Positions 1-6,746 of a DNA stretch of 30,470 nucleotides are shown one piece after another. The position numbers were made by a program, and so were the translations under genes. Position 1 is the stretch's first letter, and each line of letters begins with the position of its first letter. Under the pieces are notes generated by a model. That model saw only the letters and a program-made list of their open reading frames with translations, ran no database searches and was not told the origin of the DNA. The stretch comes from SIG424 sp045546695 (GTDB lineage: Bacteria; Bacillota; Clostridia; UBA1212; UBA1255), in assembly GCA_045546695.1 (NCBI GenBank), contig JAZQDE010000046.1:1-30470 (forward strand), given 5' to 3'.

Positions 1-2
1 AG

Positions 3-127
3 TTACCCCTTTCCCCTGCCGGGTTTTCAACAGCTTCAACTTCTATTGAAAACTCAGCCTCTCCGGCAGGCTGATTTACCCCTTTTCCCCTGCCGGGTTT
101 TCAACAGCTTCAACTTCTATTGAAAAC
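3..127. repeat. Tandem pair of hairpin-forming ~51-bp repeats
   Basis: Two nearly identical copies lie at 3-53 and 76-127; the second has one extra T. Each holds an inverted repeat, GTTTTCAA with TTGAAAAC (23-30/46-53 and 97-104/120-127). In copy 1 an outer arm CCTGCCGG (15-22) pairs with CCGGCAGG (63-70). In copy 2 the arm extends imperfectly into the G-rich tract at 128-140. No gene is visible in bases 1-228. This could be the edge of an intergenic repeat family or a decayed terminator array; the left edge of the window cuts the context. Confidence 0.7.
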
Positions 128-167
128 CCGAGGGGGGGAAAGTGTAATAGAAAAGCACTAAAATTAG

Positions 168-196
168 TAGATATGTTTAAGAAATAGTATTACAAT
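168..196 (+). promoter_or_regulatory. Candidate sigma-A promoter for the small lipoprotein gene
   Basis: TAGATA (168-173) and TACAAT (191-196) are 17 bp apart, about 33 bp before the GTG start at 229. The -35 box matches the consensus at only four of six positions, so this is a moderate candidate. It lies just right of the repeated hairpins. Confidence 0.3.
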
Positions 197-228
197 ATCC
201 ACTCATAATTATTTGAGAGGTGTTTTCA

Positions 229-933
229 GTGAAAAAAAACACGCTCCTATTAATAGCATTAATACTCCTGTTCAGCGCATGTATAAGTCAGACAGCCACC
301 CCGACGGCCAAGCCCACAGCCGAAGCAACAGCCAATCCCACAGCCGAGCCTACAGCAGAGCCTACGCTTGAACCTACGTCGGCGCCGACCATGCCACCAT
401 GGACACAGGATTACGAATACGAATACAAGCCATATATTATTTCAGATACGACCAGACAAGTTTTCGGAGACAAAGCAGTGGAGCTTGCATGCGATATAAT
501 CGACGCGTACATAGCATATGAAACAAGCGTACCGGCGGCTGACGAAGACACAGCGATAGCAGCGCTGAGTATCGCAGTCAGAAACTTCCCGCCATTTGAC
601 GCATTTACACGTTTCAACGAGTACACGGCATACAAAGATGGCAGAGTATCATGGAAAAATGTGCAGACAAAAGAAGAACACGACAAAATGCTCGTGGATT
701 TTCAAAAATGCATAGAATCATATATGAAAGTTCGCAGAAAAGGAGATTGTGAGACAGCTCGCGCGATGGCGCTGTACAAAGAACTGCTCACAGGTAGCTG
801 GTACAACTCGTCGTTCGATGGAAAAGAGGTAGACAAGACACCGATTGAGCTGACAACATATTACTTTTTGCTCAACAGAAGCGGAATCATGTATCAGACA
901 CCGAACGAGGCGTGGGTCGAATTCAAATTCTGA
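229..933 (+). CDS. Small secreted lipoprotein with Thr-Pro spacer, unknown function
   Basis: This 234-aa protein starts at GTG 229, chosen because GAGAGGTG (215-222) lies 6 bp upstream; an in-frame GTG at 220 overlaps that site. Residues 1-18 form a lipoprotein signal ending in the lipobox LFSAC, with Cys18 as the likely lipidated residue. A Pro/Thr/Ala/Glu-rich spacer with repeated PTAEPT-like units follows to about residue 55, and then a folded region of about 180 residues. I do not recognise the domain. The C-terminus (LNRSG followed by an aromatic-rich tail) weakly recalls the segment before the catalytic Cys of transglutaminase-like proteins, where this protein has Met and then ends, so it may be a shortened relative. 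That is a guess. It stands alone on the plus strand and converges on a broken gene. Confidence 0.75.
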   Translation: MKKNTLLLIALILLFSACISQTATPTAKPTAEATANPTAEPTAEPTLEPTSAPTMPPWTQDYEYEYKPYIISDTTRQVFGDKAVELACDIIDAYIAYETSVPAADEDTAIAALSIAVRNFPPFDAFTRFNEYTAYKDGRVSWKNVQTKEEHDKMLVDFQKCIESYMKVRRKGDCETARAMALYKELLTGSWYNSSFDGKEVDKTPIELTTYYFLLNRSGIMYQTPNEAWVEFKF

Positions 934-939
934 GTGAAA

Positions 940-1563
940 TCACTTAAGAGCGGCATACTTGTCTTGCCATTCTCTGTAAATATCATTAAGTTCCATGCTG
1001 TTTTTCTTAATGATAATCGCAGTGACAACCATCATCGCAGGGTAAATAAACCCAGACAAGCTAAAGGAAGATAATGGTAAAAATCCGAGATTCCATATAA
1101 ATAATACAACAGCAAAAAAATATGAAGATCCAACGAAAAACCCGGTAGAAGGCGCACGCATTTTGCCGGATTTATACATTTTCTTCGCCCCGGACAACAA
1201 CTTACAAAGCTTAGAATAGCGCACTATTATTAAAATTAAAACCGTAGCAGCTACGCCGCCAAGCAGAATCACAAGAAACAGTCCGGCAGAGAAGACCAAT
1301 TTGCCTTGCCGTTATAGAGCTCTTTTTAGCACTGAAAAACATGAGCCAGAGTCCAATGGTAGCAAGAACAGAAAACAAAGCCGATAAAAAGGCTATCAGC
1401 ACAAATAAAAATCCATCTGAAAAGTATAAATCAAATTAATAATTGATGTGACACAGAATGCAGACATTAATGCTGCAAGCACAAGAAATAAAGTACCACT
1501 GCAAGCCTTATTCAACAATCCTGTATAACGCTTGTATGAATTCATAGATGTATGATCTTTCAT
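940..1563 (-). pseudogene. Membrane protein gene broken by two frame shifts
   Basis: Three minus-strand reading frames join end to end into one plausible membrane protein of about 200 residues. The first starts at ATG 1563 after a good site (GGGAG, 5 bp spacing), encodes a cytoplasmic start and one membrane segment, and stops at 1396. A second frame carries the next segment (around LIAFLSALFSVLATIGLWLM) and loses sense near 1300. A third frame then gives two or three more segments to 940. Shifts are needed near 1410-1430 and near 1300; each downstream frame has a TAA just before the switch, so a single longer ORF is impossible. Hydrophobicity continues smoothly across both joins, which supports one decayed gene. 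Two assembly errors are the alternative. The family is not recognised. Confidence 0.65.
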
Positions 1564-1594
1564 TGTTACTCCCTGATTAAAAAAGTCACTGTTA

Positions 1595-1623
1595 ATTACC
1601 AATGACAGCCACACGTTTGTCAA
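1595..1623 (-). promoter_or_regulatory. Candidate promoter of the broken membrane protein gene
   Basis: On the minus strand, a perfect TTGACA (1618-1623) is followed after 17 bp by GGTAAT (1595-1600), about 30 bp before the ATG at 1563. The -10 box is weak (four of six). It is back-to-back with the plus-strand promoter at 1625-1652. Confidence 0.35.
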
Positions 1624-1624
1624 C

Positions 1625-1652
1625 TTGAACACATAAAAAATAATTATACAAT
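1625..1652 (+). promoter_or_regulatory. Candidate sigma-A promoter of the Na/Pi cotransporter gene
   Basis: TTGAAC (1625-1630) and TACAAT (1647-1652) are 16 bp apart, giving a predicted transcript start near 1659 and a leader of about 75 nt before ATG 1736. The surrounding DNA is very AT-rich. The -35 box is separated by one base from the opposite-strand TTGACA. Confidence 0.45.
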
Positions 1653-1735
1653 CTCAAAATATTTTTTAATTTTTGTATATGATTTTTCCTGAAAATGGAG
1701 TATTATTGATATAGCTTGAAAGGAGGCATCGCTTC

Positions 1736-3514
1736 ATGGATGTATTTTCAGTAATAACCCTGCTGGGCGGTCTGGCTTTCTTCCTTTACGGAATGAAGGT
1801 AATGTCAGACGGACTTGAAAAGTCTGCCAACAGCAAACTCAACAAGAATCTTGACATGATTACCCGCAACCGTTTTCTGGCAATGATGTTCGGTGCGGGC
1901 ATGACCGTGGCCGTTCAGTCCTCATCTGCTGTCACCGTTATGCTGGTAGGACTTGTAAACTCAGGTATTCTCCAGTTCGGACAAACTATCGGTGTCCTCA
2001 TGGGATCGAACATCGGTACTACACTGACCGCATGGATACTGAGTTTAGCCGGCATCGACAGCGATGTTTTCTGGTTGAAAATACTGAAACCTGCCAACTT
2101 TGCTCCTATATTTGCCTTTATCGGCATTATCCTGATAATGGTAAGTAAAAAGGAAAAGAAAAAGAACGTCGGAAGTGTACTCGTAGGATTTGCAGTACTT
2201 ATGTTTGGTATGACGCTCATGTCAGATGCGATGGAGCCTCTGTCTGAGATGCCGGAATTTGCCAGCATCCTGACTGCCTTCAAAAATCCGTTGTTAGCCG
2301 TACTCGTCGGCGCAATTTTCACCGGAATTATCCAAAGTTCGGCAGCGTCCGTCGGAATCCTTCAGGCACTGTCAATGTCAGGCGGCATTACATACGGAAT
2401 TGCACTTCCAATTATCATGGGCCAGAATATCGGTACGTGCGTTACGGCCCTCATCTCAAGTATCGGCGTTAACAGGAATGCGAAAAAGGTTGCCGTTGTA
2501 CATCTGAGCTTCAATATTCTGGGAACACTCATCTGCCTGATTCCATTCTATTTAGGTAATATGATTTTCGACTGGGCGTTCGTTGATATGGAAATCACAC
2601 CTATAATGATTGCCATAATTCATACAATTTTCAACGTATTTACGACAGCTGTCCTGCTCCCCTTCTCAAAGAAACTGGAACAATTTGCCAACTTTGTTAT
2701 CAAAGACAATGGCAAGCCTGCACAGCAAAAAGTTCTGCTCGACGAGCGTATTCTCTCCATCCCGGCGATGGCTGTAGAAAGATCATTCGACCTGTCTGTA
2801 GAGATGTGTTTCCTCGCAAAAGATACTTTCCTCAAAGCAACGAGCCAGACATTCTCCTATGATGAAAAAATTGCGGAGGAAGTTTATTCCAATGAAAATG
2901 AGCTCGACCGCTTAGAAGACCATCTGAGTACATATATGATGAGACTGTCAAAAATTGGTGTTACCGACGAAGATTCAAAGTGCGTTGCAAAAATTCTGCA
3001 TACGGTAGATGACTTTGAAAGAATCGGCGACCACGCGATTAATTATATCCAAACAACGAAAGACATGCTCGACAGCAAACAAGTATTTTCAGACGATGCG
3101 GCATATGAAGTATCGGTTCTCAGCAAAGCTGTTGCTGATATCCTGGAAATAACTGCCACCTCATATAAGGAAAATGACGTCACTCTGGCAACTAAAGTCG
3201 AACCTTTCGGCGAAGCTATAGAAGACCTGATTCTCAAGGCAAAGAGAAACCACATTGCAAGACTCCAGAAAGGTCTTTGCACAAAGGATACCGGATTTAC
3301 ATTTAATGACATTCTGACAAACTACGAACGTGTGTCAGACCACTGTTCAAATATCGCCGTTGCGATTATTGAATCAAGACACGGCACGTTTGATACACAC
3401 GAATATCTGCACGAAGTCAAGGGCCATCCTACTGAAAACTTCCAGCAAATGTACACAATGTACTTGCAGAAATATTCACTTGTTCCTGCTGAAAAGGACA
3501 ATAGAGACGAATAA
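1736..3514 (+). CDS. Na/Pi cotransporter family protein with C-terminal PhoU-like domain
   Basis: This 592-aa protein belongs to the Na/phosphate cotransporter (NptA/YjbB) family, which moves inorganic phosphate across the cytoplasmic membrane. Residues 1-320 hold two inverted-repeat transport halves. Each carries the family signature: QSSS at 61-64 followed by GSNIGTT (90-96), and QSSAA from 200 followed by GQNIGTC near 230. Membrane segments are spaced through this region. Residues of about 340-570 are helical and resemble the PhoU domain, including a HTVDDFERIGDH-type motif and a second ERVSDHCSN motif. GAAAGGAGG (1718-1726) precedes the ATG by a suitable distance. It appears monocistronic, with a strong terminator just after it. 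Whether it imports or exports phosphate cannot be told from sequence. Confidence 0.92.
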   Translation: MDVFSVITLLGGLAFFLYGMKVMSDGLEKSANSKLNKNLDMITRNRFLAMMFGAGMTVAVQSSSAVTVMLVGLVNSGILQFGQTIGVLMGSNIGTTLTAWILSLAGIDSDVFWLKILKPANFAPIFAFIGIILIMVSKKEKKKNVGSVLVGFAVLMFGMTLMSDAMEPLSEMPEFASILTAFKNPLLAVLVGAIFTGIIQSSAASVGILQALSMSGGITYGIALPIIMGQNIGTCVTALISSIGVNRNAKKVAVVHLSFNILGTLICLIPFYLGNMIFDWAFVDMEITPIMIAIIHTIFNVFTTAVLLPFSKKLEQFANFVIKDNGKPAQQKVLLDERILSIPAMAVERSFDLSVEMCFLAKDTFLKATSQTFSYDEKIAEEVYSNENELDRLEDHLSTYMMRLSKIGVTDEDSKCVAKILHTVDDFERIGDHAINYIQTTKDMLDSKQVFSDDAAYEVSVLSKAVADILEITATSYKENDVTLATKVEPFGEAIEDLILKAKRNHIARLQKGLCTKDTGFTFNDILTNYERVSDHCSNIAVAIIESRHGTFDTHEYLHEVKGHPTENFQQMYTMYLQKYSLVPAEKDNRDE

Positions 3515-3525
3515 GTTTAGATTAT

Positions 3526-3564
3526 CACCGGCTGAATGCATAGCTGTTCAGCCGGTGTTTTTTT
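3526..3564 (+). terminator. Rho-independent terminator after the cotransporter gene
   Basis: An 11-bp perfect stem (CACCGGCTGAA, 3526-3536, with TTCAGCCGGTG, 3547-3557) and 10-nt loop are followed by seven T residues (3558-3564). It lies 12 bp past the stop codon. The reverse direction has no T-run, so it may be only a weak stop for the converging GH39-like gene. Confidence 0.93.
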
Positions 3565-3566
3565 CC

Positions 3567-4895
3567 CTATATTTGCTTTATCAACACTGCCGAGTGCAGG
3601 CTGAGCGTCAGATTGAGCTTGTCTGTTGTATCTATGAGCTCACCATCATGGTTTTCATCGAGAAGGTACACCTCGTACTTGCCATCACATCCAAAATCAA
3701 CGCTGATATTTTTCGGAGGAAGATTATCCTGGTCGGAATAATACGCAATAACCGTAAGCGTTTTTCCATTTTTATCCACCCCACAAAGCGTATAAAGATT
3801 GTCTGCCTCCTGTGCGTCGTCACAAAGCTTTTCGCATCTTATTTCTGCTTCCATATCATAGAATTTTCCATACCAATATAAGGGATAATATCCCTTGAGT
3901 GGATCATATGAGTAGTAGTCAAACGCCCCACAAAAAGCAGAAGGCCTCGTATCATAATACATTAGCATATCTATGTTCGATGGCTGAGCGCTGCAAATAC
4001 ATGCCATTGTGAAAATCGCACCCTTGATGCCATGAATTGTCATAATTGAATACTTAAAATGGATATCCCAACCCTTTACGTAATTCCATTCGTCGAGGAT
4101 ACTTTCAGCATTTTCATAACCATATTCTGTAAGCAACACCTTGACATTATCTGCCAGCGCAAGAATAACAGCCGGCTCAGTTGCATAAATGTGCCATGAA
4201 AAGAAATCCATAGGAACGTTTCTTCTCTTCATCTCAGAAAGAAAATCACGCAGCCATTCTATTCTGCCACACGATGCAGGGCCGCCGATTTTAAGATGCG
4301 GGAAACATTCTTTCAGATGCTTTGCTGCAACCTCATATAAGTCAAAAAACTGTGCCTTTGTTCCCTGCCAGTTGCGTTTGTCTGCAGCATCGTCTGCGTC
4401 AAGGTCAGGCTCATTCCATATTTCCCAATATTGGATGCCGAGCTTGTAACCATCTGCCCAGCCTTCGTTATAATGCCTTATAATATGTTCGCAGATAACC
4501 GCCCATTTTTTGTAATCCGGGGGCACCTTTGTGTCGTGCTTTTTTATCTGGTTTTCAATAGTCTGGCCGAGCCTGAAAAAAGTCTGTGTGCCGGCTTCTT
4601 TGCAAATAAGAATTGATTCGTCAGTACATCCAAAATCATATGATGCCGGGTCATAGGGATCTGCACCAAAATCAGGAAAAATACACGTTATATCGTGGCT
4701 GTGCGGCCCTCCATATATTGGATGCATTGCGGAGTCATGATTGCGTGAAAATGGAATTCTGGCCTGTTTATAAGCCTCAAAATTCGATCTGTACTGGTCG
4801 GGAGCATGGCGTTTGTGCCACGGGCCTCCGTTTGTTGCGTTCAGAATTTTGAACGGGCCGTATTTCACGGCAGTATCATACTGTAAAGTTATCAT
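3567..4895 (-). CDS. GH39-like glycoside hydrolase (beta-xylosidase clan)
   Basis: This 442-aa protein has no signal peptide, so it is probably cytoplasmic and acts on imported oligosaccharides. It resembles GH39 (beta-xylosidase/alpha-iduronidase, clan GH-A). WEIWNEPD carries the acid/base Glu162, and the motif ESILDEWNY carries the likely nucleophile Glu269; both follow the family order in a TIM barrel. A short beta-rich C-terminal region (about 360-440) fits the usual GH39 tail. I place the start at ATG 4895, with GGTGG 5 bp upstream; in-frame GTG codons at 4907 and 4904 are alternatives. It lies 15 bp after the solute-binding lipoprotein gene and is co-transcribed with it. The exact substrate (xylo- or arabino-oligosaccharide, or another) is unknown. 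Confidence 0.85.
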   Translation of the reverse strand: MITLQYDTAVKYGPFKILNATNGGPWHKRHAPDQYRSNFEAYKQARIPFSRNHDSAMHPIYGGPHSHDITCIFPDFGADPYDPASYDFGCTDESILICKEAGTQTFFRLGQTIENQIKKHDTKVPPDYKKWAVICEHIIRHYNEGWADGYKLGIQYWEIWNEPDLDADDAADKRNWQGTKAQFFDLYEVAAKHLKECFPHLKIGGPASCGRIEWLRDFLSEMKRRNVPMDFFSWHIYATEPAVILALADNVKVLLTEYGYENAESILDEWNYVKGWDIHFKYSIMTIHGIKGAIFTMACICSAQPSNIDMLMYYDTRPSAFCGAFDYYSYDPLKGYYPLYWYGKFYDMEAEIRCEKLCDDAQEADNLYTLCGVDKNGKTLTVIAYYSDQDNLPPKNISVDFGCDGKYEVYLLDENHDGELIDTTDKLNLTLSLHSAVLIKQI

Positions 4896-4910
4896 CCTTG
4901 CCACCACTCT

Positions 4911-6611
4911 TTACTTCATTTTTACATTTGATATCTTTCTGAGCCACGTTGTAGTGTCAGAAATTGTCAGCGGCATGCTGTTCATTTCAATTCTTTCCTT
5001 GCTGTAGACAAGCTTATAACCTGTCGCAGTCAGCACTCCTGTTTTGTCATTTTCTGTAAGTTCTTCGTATCCTTCCATACCATTAAATACCAGGCATGCG
5101 TCATATGTGCCGTCAAGAATACCCGCTACGGGATCTGTATATTTTTTATCATCTTTATTATTCAGATACATTATAACATTCTTGACATTTCCGTTTTTAA
5201 CGCCGGAATAATATACATTTTCTGTAAGATAAATCATGCCGTCGGCCGTCTTTTCGTATTTATACGGGCCGGCACCCATCGGGAAACTCTCGAAATTGCG
5301 TATACGGCTTATATCGCCTTTTGTAAAGCCAAAGCTGTTGTTTTCGTAATTATAAGTAGCGGCATCGCCATAGTGCGAAAGCGGCATAACAGGGAAAACA
5401 AAATACAGTTCATCAGCAACACTATAGCTGGTAAGAGTCAACTCCATTGTAAACTCACCCGTCTTTGTGATTCCTGTGATTCGTTCGTTTTCGGCAGTAA
5501 CGTCTCCGTTAATTTTTGCTTGGTTTATAACGAATTCTTGTATAAAAATCGCTGAAAATGAAACATTTTCATACATCGCATCGATAGCATCAATGTTATA
5601 TCCATGCGCACTCCTGATACATTCACGAAAATCCTCCATGGAAGGAATTGTCTCTTCCATATCGTATTCCTTGCCACAGACATCTACGAAAGCACCGTTC
5701 TCGGCGACTTCCAGTAAATCACATTTATACATTGCAAGTGCAATTCCCGAAAGATCGTCATCATCTATTGTTCTGGACGCATTTATGTGATCAATAATCG
5801 CTTCCATATAACGGTTGCAGGCAGATTCAAAATCCTTCTGCCAGAAATTGTCAAATTGTTCTTCTGTGAAAAGACCTTCATATGGTGTAAGGTCTGTTGT
5901 ATCAGGAGCAACTTGTACTATCTGGCCTGCAATTGCAGCATATTTCATAAAAATATCCTGATTGAAGCCGTATCTGTATTCATCGATACCTTTTATTGGC
6001 AACGAGCCGAACAGATACTGTCCATCATAGGACTCATCGCACATTACATACATATTGAAAATCAAATCATCTATCGTAAGCTTTTGCCCGTTTGCTGTAA
6101 AGAGATTATCCTTGATAGTTATTTTATACGTTACCTCATAATCATATCGTGTAAGAAGCGGATTTTCTGTCGCTTCCGGTGTAGGAGCTTCAGGTGTAGG
6201 AGCTTCAGGTGTGGGAGCCTCAGGTGTAGGAGCCTCCGGTGTCGCCGTCGGGACCTGTGTCTCAGTCGGCAAGGCAGAAGTTTGCGGTGCTACAGTCGGC
6301 AGATGAATCTCTGTAAGCTGCTCTATGGTAGCCACGTTTCCACTATTTACCATCTGAGTCACGACAAGATCGTCTATATCAATCAAAAAAACCTGTGTCA
6401 GATTAACAATATCCATATCCACGTTTGTTGTCGTATCAGCATAAAAAGGATTAAACGTCGTAAAATGCTCGCTGTATCCCAGCATAAGTGCGTCTACAGA
6501 CAAATCAACCGGGCCGTCCGGCTTTTCATTTGTATTCTGCTGCGTGCAACCGGTAAAAAGCATCGCTGCAATCAAGAAAATCAATATATATTTTATGGTA
6601 TTTATTTTCAT
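4911..6611 (-). CDS. Family-5 ABC solute-binding lipoprotein with an internal Thr-Pro-Glu linker
   Basis: This 566-aa protein has a lipoprotein signal with Cys22 (LFTGC). After it come features of the SBP_bac_5 family (peptide/oligosaccharide binding): NPFYAD near residue 53, then ITIKDNLFTANGQKLTIDDL, and GAGPYKYEKT near 440. Two things are odd. A low-complexity Thr/Pro/Glu/Ala stretch (about 105-150) sits where family members have a short turn inside domain I. The protein also ends soon after the segment ILDGTYDACLVF, earlier than usual, so the last part of domain I may be missing. No permease or ATPase genes are near. GGAGG lies 6 bp before ATG 6611. Transcribed with the GH39-like gene from the 6647-6675 promoter, it probably catches a glycan fragment. 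Confidence 0.8.
   Translation of the reverse strand: MKINTIKYILIFLIAAMLFTGCTQQNTNEKPDGPVDLSVDALMLGYSEHFTTFNPFYADTTTNVDMDIVNLTQVFLIDIDDLVVTQMVNSGNVATIEQLTEIHLPTVAPQTSALPTETQVPTATPEAPTPEAPTPEAPTPEAPTPEATENPLLTRYDYEVTYKITIKDNLFTANGQKLTIDDLIFNMYVMCDESYDGQYLFGSLPIKGIDEYRYGFNQDIFMKYAAIAGQIVQVAPDTTDLTPYEGLFTEEQFDNFWQKDFESACNRYMEAIIDHINASRTIDDDDLSGIALAMYKCDLLEVAENGAFVDVCGKEYDMEETIPSMEDFRECIRSAHGYNIDAIDAMYENVSFSAIFIQEFVINQAKINGDVTAENERITGITKTGEFTMELTLTSYSVADELYFVFPVMPLSHYGDAATYNYENNSFGFTKGDISRIRNFESFPMGAGPYKYEKTADGMIYLTENVYYSGVKNGNVKNVIMYLNNKDDKKYTDPVAGILDGTYDACLVFNGMEGYEELTENDKTGVLTATGYKLVYSKERIEMNSMPLTISDTTTWLRKISNVKMK
6179..6238 (-). repeat. Four 15-bp tandem repeats encoding a Pro-Thr-Pro-Glu-Ala linker
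   Basis: Four nearly identical 15-bp units (plus-strand form GGTGTAGGAGCTTCA) occur at 6179-6193, 6194-6208, 6209-6223 and 6224-6238. They differ only at silent positions. They encode the PEAPT repeats inside the solute-binding lipoprotein. The unit is a longer relative of the 12-bp repeat at 25292-25591. Confidence 0.95.
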
Positions 6612-6646
6612 ATTATCCTCCGCGAATCAAACACGTAATTAAGATA

Positions 6647-6675
6647 ATGATATATAAATCGCGATATAAAGTCAA
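6647..6675 (-). promoter_or_regulatory. Sigma-A-type promoter of the solute-binding protein/GH39 operon
   Basis: On the minus strand, TTGACT (6670-6675) and TATCAT (6647-6652) are exactly 17 bp apart, about 36 bp before ATG 6611. The spacer contains the palindrome ATCGCGAT (6658-6665), a possible regulator site. Confidence 0.6.
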
Positions 6676-6682
6676 ACGCTTC

Positions 6683-6711
6683 TTGATTTTCTTTTCGCAA
6701 TCACATATGAT
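6683..6711 (+). promoter_or_regulatory. Sigma-A-type promoter of the GH78 rhamnosidase gene
   Basis: TTGATT (6683-6688) and TATGAT (6706-6711) are 17 bp apart; the transcript should start near 6718, some 29 nt before ATG 6747. Its -35 box is 7 bp from that of the opposite promoter. Confidence 0.6.
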
Positions 6712-6716
6712 TAGCG
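6696..6716. promoter_or_regulatory. Operator-like imperfect palindrome over the rhamnosidase -10 box
   Basis: CGCAATCA (6696-6703) and TGATTAGCG (6708-6716) are inverted with one unpaired base and a 4-bp centre. The site covers the -10 box of the plus-strand promoter, where a bound repressor would block it. The regulator is not in the window. Confidence 0.35.
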
Positions 6717-6746
6717 TAGCAAATAAAGAGCGAGGTTTTATTTAAT

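Noticed and set aside
1300..1430. Programmed frameshifting in the broken membrane gene
   Set aside because: No slippery heptamer with a following structure was seen at either join, and two programmed shifts in one short gene would be exceptional.
3330..3881. 183-codon plus-strand ORF spanning the cotransporter end and terminator
   Set aside because: It runs out of frame through the cotransporter end, a strong terminator and the antisense of the GH39-like gene.
5787..6638. 283-codon plus-strand ORF with Cys/Arg repeats
   Set aside because: It is antisense to the solute-binding lipoprotein, and its repeats mirror the PEAPT-coding units. No ribosome site or family resemblance.
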